Source: Deltaproteobacteria bacterium (GTDB lineage: Bacteria; Desulfobacterota; Desulfobacteria; Desulfobacterales; ETH-SRB1). Taken from it: a stretch of DNA of 16,220 bases. Positions within the stretch are counted from its first letter, which is position 1; each line of letters begins with the position of its first letter. Location: assembly GCA_019314185.1 (NCBI GenBank), contig JAFCZU010000032.1, positions 1 to 16,220 on the forward strand. The letters are read 5' to 3'. The notes beneath the pieces are model-generated. The model was not told where the DNA came from. It saw only the letters and a program-made list of their open reading frames with translations, and ran no database searches. The position numbers and the translations under genes were made by a program. This document shows, one piece after another, positions 1 to 6,444 of the stretch.

Positions 1-336
1 AGTTCAAAGGCATTATATAACCGGTGCAAAAATCTTGGCATTGTTCATATATTTGATGGAGTTAGCGATAAGGCCGCAATTCTTGATTCTATTCAGGAGC
101 AAACAAAAATCTCAGCCAAAGAAATAGCTTTTATTGGTGATGATCTTCCGGACTTGTCTCTAATGAGATTAACAGGGGTTTCTATTGCTGTAGCCAACGC
201 CCATAAAACAGTCCTGACAAAAGCCGACATGGTCACATCCGCAAAAGGAGGCATGGGAGCTGTAAGGGAAGTCTGCGAAGCAATATTAACAGCTCAGGGA
301 CTTTGGGATAAAATTATGGAACGGTTCTATAAATGA
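1..336 (+). CDS. kdsC: 3-deoxy-D-manno-octulosonate 8-phosphate phosphatase KdsC, C-terminal part (5' end outside window)
   Basis: The frame is open from base 1, so 111 C-terminal residues are visible and the start lies upstream of the window. KdsC is a cytoplasmic HAD-superfamily phosphatase that removes the 8-phosphate from Kdo-8-phosphate, giving Kdo for the LPS inner core. The visible part carries the late HAD motif GDDLPDL (about residues 46-52), whose Asp pair binds Mg2+, then the KdsC-like stretch VANAH. A GGxGAVRE motif and a hydrophobic-charged C-terminus follow, as in cap-less tetrameric KdsC proteins. An internal ATG at 154 is not the start, because the HAD motif lies upstream of it. 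The neighbours lptC-lptA-lptB fit a conserved LPS locus. The stop codon TGA overlaps the beginning of an intergenic repeat. A general HAD phosphatase is the alternative, made less likely by the context. Confidence 0.88.
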   Translation, partial: SSKALYNRCKNLGIVHIFDGVSDKAAILDSIQEQTKISAKEIAFIGDDLPDLSLMRLTGVSIAVANAHKTVLTKADMVTSAKGGMGAVREVCEAILTAQGLWDKIMERFYK

Positions 337-382
337 GCGATTAGCTTTTAGCTATTAGTTGAAATATATCAAGATGTTGCTG
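331..382 (+). repeat. Dispersed repeat C, copy 1 (left part); right part continues at 451-459 and 761-781
   Basis: From the kdsC stop codon onward the sequence closely matches 2072-2130 before lptB. Shared segments include AGCTTTTAGCTAT and ATATCAAGATGTTG, with a 5-bp gap in this copy. The right boundary also matches: the bases left and right of the MITE (451-459 joined to 768-781) resemble CTAACAGCTAATCGCTTAAC at 2349-2368. The repeat is rich in GCTAAT/ATTAGC units, so its ends are imperfect inverted repeats of each other. No coding capacity is seen. Confidence 0.7.
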
Positions 383-459
383 AATAATAACATCTTGCCT
401 GATGGGTGATTAATAAATAATTATACGAATGCATTTCATAAGAACAAACAGCTAACAAC

Positions 460-760
460 CTCAAATTTCGCACCCTTGATTTCTATCAATATCAAGACGG
501 TAAGGGTTGAAAATAACATTTTTACAGCGAAATCATTTACTTGCATTTCTTAACCAGCACCCTGTGCTATATACATTACGATCAGGCGCAAGGGAGATAT
601 AACATATTTAATTTAATAAGGTGTCAAGCATCAAGCATCAATCTTATATTAATTGATTGGCGCCGTTGTAAAAACCACAGGCAGTATATTTCGGTTTAAA
701 ATTTATTTTTAGCCCTTGCCGTCTAACGCTTCGGATAGATTAAAGGGTGCGAAACTTGAG
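460..760. mobile_element. 301-bp MITE-like element with long terminal inverted repeats and a 7-bp target duplication
   Basis: The left end begins CTCAAATTTCGCACCCTTGA (460-479). The reverse complement of the right end (ending at 760) begins CTCAAGTTTCGCACCCTTTA. The inverted repeat resumes inside: GACGGTAAGGG on the left is matched by GACGGCAAGGG from the right, and similarity continues to about base 535 on the left and 685 on the right. TAACAAC occurs directly outside both ends (453-459 and 761-767), as expected for a 7-bp target-site duplication. The core (536-684) has no open frame of note. The element is therefore non-autonomous and probably depended on a transposase encoded elsewhere. 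I cannot name the parent IS family from sequence alone. It occupies most of the kdsC-lptC gap; the rest of that gap is repeat C. Confidence 0.82.
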
Positions 761-785
761 TAACAACTAATTACTTAACTTATAT

Positions 786-1311
786 ATGAAAATAACATCA
801 GGTAAATTCAAACTGTTTTTAACCCTGGTTATACTCATTGTGCTTGGCGTCAAGCTTAATTACATCTGTTCGAAGCAAAGCAAACCTGTCAATAGGAAAA
901 ATTCATCAGACAGCGACCCGTGACGGGATTAAAGAATGGATTCTAGATGCTGAATCTGCACAATATATTGATGCAGAAAAACAAGCTAATTTGCAGAAGC
1001 TGTCCGTAATTTTTTTTCTGAAAGATAAAAGCGAGATCTATCTCACAGCCGACAAAGGCGTTTTGAAAACAGATACAAATAATATTGAAGTTACAGGTAA
1101 TGTTGTAGTGAAACATGCCGGCTACAAGATGAAAACCGAAAAACTTCGCTACAAACATAAAGAGCGTGTAATTTTTTCAAAAAAACAGGTTAAGATAGAC
1201 GGTGATTCATTTAATCTTGTTGCCGACTCCATGTTTTTTGATTTAAATACTAACAGGGTGTTGCTTGAAGGAAGGGTTAAGAGTGTTTTTAGTAAGAATT
1301 TTGTTTTATAA
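786..1311 (+). CDS. lptC: LPS export ABC transporter periplasmic protein LptC, apparently frameshifted
   Basis: LptC is a bitopic inner-membrane protein that passes LPS from the LptBFG transporter to LptA. The natural N-terminus is ATG 786. It encodes a short basic start and one membrane helix (about residues 8-24, LFLTLVILIVLG), but that frame stops at TGA 921. The periplasmic beta-jellyroll part (LptC/DUF1239 type) is in another frame, open from 823 to 1311. It contains EWILDAESA, YLTADKGVL and NNIEVTGNVVV, the usual alternating OstA/LptC pattern. A +1 shift somewhere between 823 and 920 joins the two. A TTG at 838 in the second frame would give a protein without a clear membrane anchor and has no Shine-Dalgarno site. 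The 3' end overlaps the lptA start. This is either a true mutation, a sequencing error or a degraded gene; lptC is normally needed. Confidence 0.75.
1268..1276 (+). promoter_or_regulatory. Ribosome binding site deciding the lptA start
   Basis: AAGGAAGGG ends six bases before the GTG at 1283, inside the 3' end of lptC. An in-frame TTG at 1265 lies upstream of this site and has no comparable signal, so GTG 1283 is the preferred lptA start and the two genes overlap by 29 bp. Confidence 0.65.
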
Positions 1312-1894
1312 TCGAAACCGTTGCCGGGTTTTGGTATCTTTTGCTGCGATTTGCATATTGAATTTATTGCTTGCGGCAATTTTCTCATATGCTGGTGATA
1401 GCTCATTAACCCATGGAAATAACAGTAAAAATAAAAAAATTCATGTCGCATCCGAAAAAATGTTTGCCGATAATGAGGCCTTGAATGTTGAATTTATAGG
1501 TAATGTTATCGCAACAAGGGGTGACGAGGTTATTACAACAGACAGTCTGAAGATTTTTTATAAAAAGAGTTTGGGTGGGGATAAAAAGATTGGTGTCGGT
1601 GAAGAAGCCATAAAGAAAATCATTGCAAAGGGCAATGTGATTATAAGATTTGACGACAAGATAGCGGTTACCGAGCAGGCGGAATATACTGCGGAAAGCG
1701 GCGTGCTGGTTTTAACCGGTCCAAATTCAAAGGTAACCAGCGGAAACAGTTTTGTTTGCGGCAACAAGATAACCGTATATAGAGTTGATGACAGAATGAC
1801 AGTAGAAGGCAATGGTGAAAAAAGGGTTGAAGCAGTATTTTATTCCGGCGAAAAAGGCAAAAAAATAAAGAACAATCACGAAAATACGAAATAA
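1283..1894 (+). CDS. lptA: LPS transport periplasmic protein LptA (OstA family)
   Basis: This 203-residue protein starts at GTG 1283. LptA oligomerises in the periplasm to form the bridge along which LPS moves from LptC to LptD. An N-terminal signal peptide is visible: basic residues (RNRCR), a hydrophobic core (about 17-34) and a likely cleavage after SYA at about residue 37. The mature part (about 48-185) has the OstA/LptA pattern of short beta strands: VASEKMFADNEALNVEFIGNV, then ITTDSLKIFY, a KGNVIIRFDD strand and TAESGVLVLTG. The C-terminal tail is Lys/Asn-rich. It overlaps lptC and is followed by lptB after a 485-bp repeat-rich gap, an unusual separation for this locus. Length is close to the family norm. 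The identification rests on the fold pattern and strong context. Confidence 0.85.
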   Translation: MFLVRILFYNRNRCRVLVSFAAICILNLLLAAIFSYAGDSSLTHGNNSKNKKIHVASEKMFADNEALNVEFIGNVIATRGDEVITTDSLKIFYKKSLGGDKKIGVGEEAIKKIIAKGNVIIRFDDKIAVTEQAEYTAESGVLVLTGPNSKVTSGNSFVCGNKITVYRVDDRMTVEGNGEKRVEAVFYSGEKGKKIKNNHENTK

Positions 1895-1924
1895 GGAAAT
1901 CGCGAGATAGAAAAAGTATAATTT

Positions 1925-1994
1925 ACCACAAAAAACACAGAAATAACTATTTATAATTGCAAAAGCCCTCTGTGATCTCAGTAATCTCTGTGGT
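1925..1994. repeat. Imperfect inverted repeat downstream of lptA
   Basis: ACCACA (1925-1930) is complementary to TGTGGT (1989-1994), with nearby CACAGA and TCTGTG repeats (about 1935-1940, 1969-1974, 1986-1991). The CTCTGTG-rich composition looks like a dispersed intergenic repeat; a similar CCACAGATTACGC stretch occurs at 5791-5803. There is no T-run after it, so it is not an obvious terminator. A 101-codon open frame crossing it is not protein-like. Confidence 0.45.
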
Positions 1995-2071
1995 GCAAAA
2001 CCAACTTTTTATGAGTTCATCAAGTTTCATGTCTTCGTACTTTCGTGATAGATATAACATTTTCTATCCTA

Positions 2072-2369
2072 AAATGAGTGATTGGCCGTTAGCTTTTAGC
2101 TATCAGTCAAACCATATCAAGATGTTGAACAATGGATTGAGATCGACCCCACCGATTTTGATGTATTTTTGCATTTATCGCTTTGGGGTCGACACAGTCC
2201 TAAAGGTTATTATCTCAATTGAGCTTTTAACAGTTAGCACAATAATTTCAATGTATTGCTAAAAGTCAATCTACCAGAGCCGGTTAGCGGAGGTGAAAAT
2301 CGAATCACTGGTAAACACCCGAGAGAATAAGAGCCAACGGCTAATTGCTAACAGCTAATCGCTTAACGT
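2072..2369 (+). repeat. Dispersed repeat C, copy 2, with an internal hairpin, upstream of lptB
   Basis: The left part (2072-2130) matches 331-382 after kdsC, including ATATCAAGATGTTG. The right part (2333-2369) matches the bases on both sides of the MITE before lptC. Inside lies a hairpin with perfect 9-bp arms, TCGACCCCA at 2143-2151 and TGGGGTCGA at 2184-2192, flanked by CGAT/ATCG that also pair. The ends are degenerate GCTAAT/ATTAGC inverted repeats. Together with the preceding repeat this accounts for most of the 485-bp lptA-lptB gap; no gene is visible there. Confidence 0.65.
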
Positions 2370-2379
2370 AGGTCTGAAC

Positions 2380-3102
2380 ATGAAAACTCTGTCTCTTCAA
2401 AAACTGGTAAAGATTTATAATGGAAAGCGGACTGTCAGTTCTATAAGCCTGGATGTCGAAGGTGGTAGTGTAGTTGGTCTTCTGGGTCCAAACGGCGCCG
2501 GCAAAACAACTACGTTTTATATGACTATCGGCATGATAAAGCCGGATGAAGGAAAAGTATATATTGATAATGATGATCTTACTGATAGTCCAATGTATTT
2601 AAGAGCGCGCAAAGGGCTTGGATATCTTCCTCAAGAAGCTTCAATATTCAGAAAACTTACTGTAAAACAAAATATTATGGCTATTCTTGAGTCTCTTAAA
2701 ATTTCAAAATCCGAACAGGAAAGCAGAGCAAATATGCTTCTTGGTGAACTTGGTATAGGTCATCTTGCAGATCAGAAGGCCAACGTGCTTTCAGGAGGAG
2801 AACGCCGCCGGTTGGAAATCTCACGAGCACTGGCTACAAATCCTTCTTTTATTTTGCTTGACGAACCTTTTGCGGGAATAGACCCGCTGGCTGTAATTGA
2901 TATTAAAACTATTATAGAGCACCTGAAAGAACGCGGCATTGGAATTCTTATTTCCGATCATAATGTCAGAGAAACTCTTGAAGTTTGCGGCAAAGCCTAT
3001 ATATTAAATGACGGTAAGATTATTGAATCAGGTTCTCCGGAAAAGATAGCTTCCAGCGAAATAGCCCGGCGAATATATTTAGGAAACGAGTTCAGGTTAT
3101 AA
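2380..3102 (+). CDS. lptB: LPS export ABC transporter ATP-binding protein LptB
   Basis: LptB is the cytoplasmic ATPase that, with LptF and LptG, extracts LPS from the inner membrane and pushes it onto LptC. The 240-residue protein has every ABC motif: Walker [10 protein letters not shown] (36-44), Q-loop Gln85 in YLPQEASIF, signature LSGGERRR (137-144), Walker [14 protein letters not shown] (157-169) and switch His194 in ISDHN. The YLPQEASIF segment and the [11 protein letters not shown] signature are typical of LptB rather than of amino-acid (LivF/G) transporters. Length matches the family. Only a weak Shine-Dalgarno (AGGT, about 2370) precedes ATG 2380. rpoN starts three bases after the stop, implying tight co-transcription. 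LptF and LptG, its membrane partners, are not in this window. Confidence 0.95.
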   Translation: MKTLSLQKLVKIYNGKRTVSSISLDVEGGSVVGLLGPNGAGKTTTFYMTIGMIKPDEGKVYIDNDDLTDSPMYLRARKGLGYLPQEASIFRKLTVKQNIMAILESLKISKSEQESRANMLLGELGIGHLADQKANVLSGGERRRLEISRALATNPSFILLDEPFAGIDPLAVIDIKTIIEHLKERGIGILISDHNVRETLEVCGKAYILNDGKIIESGSPEKIASSEIARRIYLGNEFRL

Positions 3103-3105
3103 CAA

Positions 3106-4539
3106 ATGGCGCTTGAATTACGACAACAACTTAAATTAACTCAGCAGTTGATTATGACTCCGCAGCTCCAAATGGCGATAAAGCTTTTACAGTTGTCTCG
3201 TCTGGAACTAATTGACGCAATTCGCCAGGAATTGGAAGAAAATCCAGTTTTGGAAGAGGTGCAAGATGTTGCTGTTGAAGAAAAAACTAAAAACCGTTCT
3301 GAAACCGCAACTGTTGAAACGACCTCAGTAAAAGAGGTTACAATTGAAGAAAAAATCAATGACGATATAGACTGGAGCAATTATCTTGATGAATACAATT
3401 CGGCAGGAAAGATACATTTCGAGACTGAAAAAAAAGATGCGGCTAATTTTGAATCCTTTATAGCACGAAAAGAATCTTTACATGATCATCTTCTCTGGCA
3501 GCTGCTTATGACATTCTCATCAAAAGAGGATGAAAATACAGGTAGTTTAATTATCGGCAATCTGGACAAAGATGGTTATCTAAAAGTCAATGTTGATGAA
3601 ATAGTTGCTGCAAGCTATTCTACACCTGATAAAGTTGAGCGGATTTTATCGGTAATGCAGACTTTTGATCCCATAGGAGTATGCGCAAGAAATATCAGCG
3701 AATGTCTTCTTATACAGACAAGACATTTTGGGCTGGATAATACTATAGTTAGTGACATAATAAAAAACCATCTTACTCATCTTGAAAATAAGAATTATAA
3801 AGCCATTGCCAGAGCTTTAAAAATAAGTCTTGAAGAAGTTGTTTCCAGTGTAACTATCATTAAGGGCCTGGAGCCAAAACCCGGCCGGATATTTCCAGAC
3901 GAAGAACCTCAATATATTAATCCTGACATTTTTGTTTATAAACTTGATAATGAGTTTGTAATAGTAGTGAATGATGAAGGGTTGCCAAAACTCCGTGTTA
4001 GTCCATTTTATAAAAACACCATAAAAGGAGGAGATAAGGTTCCTGATAGCGCCAAGAAATATGTGCATGAAAAAATGCGTTCGGCGGCATGGCTGATCAA
4101 GAGCATTCATCAACGTCAGAAAACCATTTACAAGGTTATGGAAAGTATATTGAAATTCCAGCGAGATTTTTTTGAAAAGGGAATAGCGTATTTAAGGCCG
4201 ATGGTGCTTAAAGATGTTGCACAGGATATCGACATGCATGAATCGACTGTCAGCAGGGTTACAACAAACAAATATGCTTATACACCACAGGGTATTTTTG
4301 AATTGAAATATTTTTTTAATAGTTCTATTAATAGAATTTATGGAGAGGCAATAGCTTCCGTTAGTGTTCAGGAAAAGATAAGATCAATCATTCGTAATGA
4401 AAATCCTCAAAAACCATATAGTGATAAGAAGCTCTCGGAATTATTGAAAAATGAAAACATCAATATTGCCCGAAGAACCGTTGCCAAGTACCGGGAGGTA
4501 ATGAAAGTGTTGCCTTCAAATAAACGCAAACAATTTTAG
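3106..4539 (+). CDS. rpoN: RNA polymerase sigma-54 factor RpoN
   Basis: RpoN directs core RNA polymerase to -24/-12 promoters, where enhancer-binding ATPases trigger open-complex formation. Region I is the Gln/Leu-rich start (residues 1-47, with QQLKLTQQLIMTPQLQMAIK). Region II is acidic and variable (about 50-115). The core-binding domain follows (about 115-300), then the helix-turn-helix stretch (VLKDVAQDIDMHESTVSRVT, about residues 365-384). The C-terminal RpoN box ARRTVAKYRE (455-464), which reads the -24 element, is intact. The length of 477 aa is normal. The gene is three bases after lptB, and the hpf Shine-Dalgarno overlaps its stop codon, so lptB-rpoN-hpf is one transcript. No sigma-54 promoter was identified in the window. 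Confidence 0.97.
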   Translation: MALELRQQLKLTQQLIMTPQLQMAIKLLQLSRLELIDAIRQELEENPVLEEVQDVAVEEKTKNRSETATVETTSVKEVTIEEKINDDIDWSNYLDEYNSAGKIHFETEKKDAANFESFIARKESLHDHLLWQLLMTFSSKEDENTGSLIIGNLDKDGYLKVNVDEIVAASYSTPDKVERILSVMQTFDPIGVCARNISECLLIQTRHFGLDNTIVSDIIKNHLTHLENKNYKAIARALKISLEEVVSSVTIIKGLEPKPGRIFPDEEPQYINPDIFVYKLDNEFVIVVNDEGLPKLRVSPFYKNTIKGGDKVPDSAKKYVHEKMRSAAWLIKSIHQRQKTIYKVMESILKFQRDFFEKGIAYLRPMVLKDVAQDIDMHESTVSRVTTNKYAYTPQGIFELKYFFNSSINRIYGEAIASVSVQEKIRSIIRNENPQKPYSDKKLSELLKNENINIARRTVAKYREVMKVLPSNKRKQF

Positions 4540-4550
4540 GGAGGTTTTGC

Positions 4551-5084
4551 ATGCAGACATCTGTAACTTTTAAAAATCTTAATTCCTCTGAAAATTTAAA
4601 ATCATATGTTAGAGACAAGCTTGATCGGTTTGATAAATACTTATACAATCCCGCGGAAGCTAAAGTTGTTCTTTCGGTTGAAAAGTTTCGTCACATAGCG
4701 GAAATCAATATTACAGGTGACAAACTAAGCATAAATGGCAGGGAAGAAACAAACGATATGTATTCGGCCATTGATATGGTTCTTGATAAGATTGAAAAGC
4801 AGATAAAGAAAAATAAACAAAAAAACAGAAGTGCGAGGAGCGGATCGAAAGCCAAGACGAAAAATGTTATTCCTGAACCCATATCTTCTTCTGACGACGA
4901 AGTTGTAAAGCAGATTAATGTTAAAAATATCGAATATAAACCGATGGATATTGAAGAAGCAATTATGCAAATGGATCTTGTACATAACAATTTTCTTGTA
5001 TTCACAAATTCCAGAACAGATCGGGTAAATGTTCTTTATAGCCGCAATGATGGCCATTATGGTTTGATTCAGCCCAATAGTTGA
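4551..5084 (+). CDS. hpf: Ribosome hibernation promoting factor, long form (HPF/RaiA, S30AE)
   Basis: Long HPF binds the 30S decoding centre in slow-growing cells and joins ribosomes into inactive 100S dimers. The N-terminal S30AE domain (1 to about 88) shows MQTSVTFKNLNSSENLKSYV, the NITGDKLSINGREE strands and MYSAIDMVLDKIEKQIKK. A Lys/Ser-rich linker (about 88-118) leads to a C-terminal dimerisation domain (about 122-177) containing PMDIEEAIMQMDL, FLVFTNSRT, VNVLYSRNDGHYGLIQP. The two-domain length of 177 aa separates it from short enterobacterial HPF/YfiA. A strong AGGGAGG (4538-4544) lies seven bases before ATG 4551 and overlaps the rpoN stop, suggesting translational coupling. The rpoN-hpf-ptsN order is widely conserved. 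A 246-bp repeat-rich gap follows. Confidence 0.94.
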   Translation: MQTSVTFKNLNSSENLKSYVRDKLDRFDKYLYNPAEAKVVLSVEKFRHIAEINITGDKLSINGREETNDMYSAIDMVLDKIEKQIKKNKQKNRSARSGSKAKTKNVIPEPISSSDDEVVKQINVKNIEYKPMDIEEAIMQMDLVHNNFLVFTNSRTDRVNVLYSRNDGHYGLIQPNS

Positions 5085-5146
5085 TGGTATCATAAAAAGT
5101 TCCATCTACTGCGTTGCAATGTTTTGAAATAAAGGGGTTACATATT

Positions 5147-5214
5147 TAAATATTAACTATTGCGATAATTGCAAAATTACTTATCGCTGTTATATTGTGA
5201 ATAGTTAATATTTA
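5147..5214. repeat. Long AT-rich hairpin in the hpf-ptsN gap
   Basis: TAAATATTAACTATT (5147-5161) and AATAGTTAATATTTA (5200-5214) are perfect 15-bp inverted repeats. Directly inside the left arm GCGATAA (5162-5168) pairs with TTATCGC (5181-5187), leaving a 12-base asymmetric bulge on the right side. No T-run follows on either strand, so it is not a standard terminator. Confidence 0.7.
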
Positions 5215-5258
5215 ATGGGTGACCACAGTGCTATACCCTGAAAAATCACTACGCCTTT

Positions 5259-5284
5259 TACCCCGCCGAGGTTTGGCGAGGGTA
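5259..5284. repeat. GC-rich hairpin upstream of ptsN
   Basis: TACCCCGCC (5259-5267) pairs with GGCG-A-GGGTA (5275-5284), a nine-bp stem with one bulged A and a 7-base loop. A CTTTTT run begins eight bases later, so an attenuator role before ptsN is possible but the spacing is too long for a classical terminator. Confidence 0.5.
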
Positions 5285-5330
5285 TGGGAAACTTTTTACC
5301 GTAGTCATTACGGCCTTGGATGAACATGAA

Positions 5331-5789
5331 ATGAAAATTCTTGATATTTTAGATAAAGAATTAATTATTGCTGACTTAAAGTCAAAAGACAAGAAAGGTG
5401 TTCTTGACGAGCTTGTAGCTCCTGCTGCCCGTGTTTTCAATTTAGACAACAAGGAGCTTATACGTGTTCTCATGGAGAGAGAGCAACTTGGAAGCACCGG
5501 TATTGGCGGAGGTATTGGAATTCCTCACGGAAAACTGAAAGACCTTAAAACACTTGTTCTTGGTTTTGGGCTTAGCCGGCAAGGAGTCAATTTTGAATCT
5601 TTAGACGACAGACTGACCCACATTTTCTTTTTATTAGTAACGCCTGAAAATTCAACAGGTCTTCATTTAAAACTGCTTGCCAGAATTTCCAGAATATTAA
5701 AAAATGATCTTTTTAAGGAAAAGCTGTTAAACGCGGCTGACAGGGACGAAATATTTTCCATAATAATGGAAGAGGATGAAGAATTTTAA
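5331..5789 (+). CDS. ptsN: Nitrogen-regulatory PTS EIIA protein PtsN
   Basis: EIIA-Ntr is the terminal phosphoacceptor of the nitrogen PTS; it regulates potassium uptake, stress and nitrogen functions and does not transport sugar. From ATG 5331 the protein has 152 residues with a typical start (MKILDILDKELIIADLKSKDK). The active-site His66 lies in GGGIGIPHGKLK, the PTS EIIA type-2 (fructose/nitrogen) motif, followed by GFGLSRQGVNFESLDD and FFLLVTPENSTGLHLKLLARISRIL. A TTG at 5316 would add five residues; neither start has a strong Shine-Dalgarno site, so ATG is chosen by family resemblance. The order rpoN-hpf-ptsN is classical. HPr kinase or RapZ, often next to ptsN, is absent here. Confidence 0.92.
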   Translation: MKILDILDKELIIADLKSKDKKGVLDELVAPAARVFNLDNKELIRVLMEREQLGSTGIGGGIGIPHGKLKDLKTLVLGFGLSRQGVNFESLDDRLTHIFFLLVTPENSTGLHLKLLARISRILKNDLFKEKLLNAADRDEIFSIIMEEDEEF

Positions 5790-5879
5790 TCCACAGATTA
5801 CGCAAACTTTACAGATTCGCGACACCCCGCAGTTTGCTGTCGGGTAGTTCATTCAGTTTTTAATATTTCAGGGAGCATT
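5790..5879. other. ptsN-EIIA gap with repeat remnant and small hairpin
   Basis: TCCACAGATTACGC just after the ptsN stop resembles the CACAGA/TCTGTG repeat after lptA. CCCG-CAG (5826-5832) pairs with CTG-T-CGGG (5837-5844) in a short stem with one bulge, followed by an A/T stretch with only weak T-runs. CAGGGAG (about 5869-5875) is the Shine-Dalgarno of the next gene. Confidence 0.45.
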
Positions 5880-6293
5880 ATGACAGGAATAGTTATTGTC
5901 ACACACAGTCAGCTTGGAGATGCACTTATTGACGCTGCTGTATTCATTCTTGGGAGCAGACCGGAATGTATGGAGTCAGTTTCAATAGATTTGAATGAAA
6001 AGGCTGATAAACTACGTTTAATGATCGCCGATGCTATAAAGAAGGTAAAAAAAAAAGAAGGGGTTCTAATCCTTACCGACATGTTTGGGGGAACACCTTC
6101 CAATTTAAGTTATTCATTTCTTGAAGAAGGAAAGGTTGAGGTGATATCCGGCGTTAACCTGCCCGTCCTGATCAGAGCCGTCAACACCAGGGAAAAGATG
6201 AATCTCAGCGAGTTAGGAATAAGTCTGGAAGCTTTTGGAAAGAAAAGCATTTCGCTTGCAAGCGGAATTTTGAAAGGAAACAAACGCAATTAG
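5880..6293 (+). CDS. PTS EIIA component, mannose/fructose family (EIIA-Man)
   Basis: The 137-residue protein is a single-domain EIIA of the mannose (PF03610) type. The phospho-acceptor His9 lies in IVIVTHSQLGDAL, and the signature DMFGGTPSN (67-75) and SGVNLPVLIRAV follow. Such proteins accept phosphate from HPr and normally pass it to EIIB-Man. No EIIB, IIC, IID, HPr or EI gene is visible here. Next to ptsN and rpoN it is more likely regulatory than a sugar importer, as seen in Desulfobacterota and other bacteria with incomplete PTS chains; that role is inference. CAGGGAG provides a good ribosome binding site. An IR-bounded element follows directly after the stop. Confidence 0.9.
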   Translation: MTGIVIVTHSQLGDALIDAAVFILGSRPECMESVSIDLNEKADKLRLMIADAIKKVKKKEGVLILTDMFGGTPSNLSYSFLEEGKVEVISGVNLPVLIRAVNTREKMNLSELGISLEAFGKKSISLASGILKGNKRN

Positions 6294-6431
6294 GATTTAT
6301 GATTGTCGATTGAAAAGATAGCAGCCATTCACGGCTTGAAATTGGAAATTAGAAATTAGAAATTTGAGAGACCTGTCTGCGCCTGCCCGTGCATTGCAGA
6401 CAAACAAGTGCAATTCCAACAATCATAAATC
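6294..6431. repeat. Inverted-repeat-bounded leader element upstream of gap
   Basis: GATTTATGATTGT (6294-6306) and ACAATCATAAATC (6419-6431) are perfect 13-bp inverted repeats enclosing 112 bp. Inside, TGTCTGC (6374-6380) pairs with GCAGACA (6396-6402), and 6325-6368 is a copy of repeat A. The right arm ends one base before the gap Shine-Dalgarno (AAGGGGG, 6433-6439). It could be a small mobile palindromic element or a folded mRNA leader. Confidence 0.6.
6325..6368 (+). repeat. Dispersed repeat A, copy 1
   Basis: It begins CCATTCACGGCTTGAAATTG and continues with GGAAATTAGAAATTAG. It closely matches 13615-13651 (same strand) and the reverse complement of 14087-14121. GAAATT/AGAAATT units recur inside it. 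Confidence 0.7.
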
Positions 6432-6444
6432 TAAGGGGGACATA

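Larger units (their letters stand above)
5094..5297. repeat. Palindromic intergenic element between hpf and ptsN
   Basis: AAAAAGTTCC (5094-5103) and GGAAACTTTTT (5287-5297) are inverted copies bounding about 200 bp, with one extra A in the right arm. Inside are two further stem-loops, listed separately. A second set of arms, AATCACTACG (5244-5253) and CGTAGTCATT (5300-5309), nearly pair across the second hairpin. No coding frame is visible. The nested structure suggests a MITE-like or REP-like insertion that separates ptsN from hpf. Confidence 0.5.

Noticed and set aside
460..760. Complete insertion sequence between kdsC and lptC
   Set aside because: At 301 bp with no open frame of useful length it cannot encode a transposase; it is a non-autonomous element.
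915..926. Programmed +1 frameshift at CCG TGA C in lptC, like prfB
   Set aside because: Proline tRNA on CCG would re-pair poorly after slippage, there is no strong internal Shine-Dalgarno at the right distance, and LptC-like sequence in the second frame appears to begin upstream of the stop.
838..1311. lptC beginning at TTG 838 as an intact gene
   Set aside because: There is no Shine-Dalgarno site, and the expected start and membrane helix lie upstream in the other frame from ATG 786, so a frameshift is the better reading.
1957..2262. A 101-codon open frame between lptA and lptB
   Set aside because: It runs through two dispersed repeats, is Ser/Val-rich at the start with no domain-like pattern, lacks a good ribosome binding site, and its sequence is explained by the repeats.
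6364..6444. N-terminal extension of GAPDH from 6364
   Set aside because: The extension is encoded by the inverted-repeat leader, and ATG 6445 has both a strong ribosome site and the family start.
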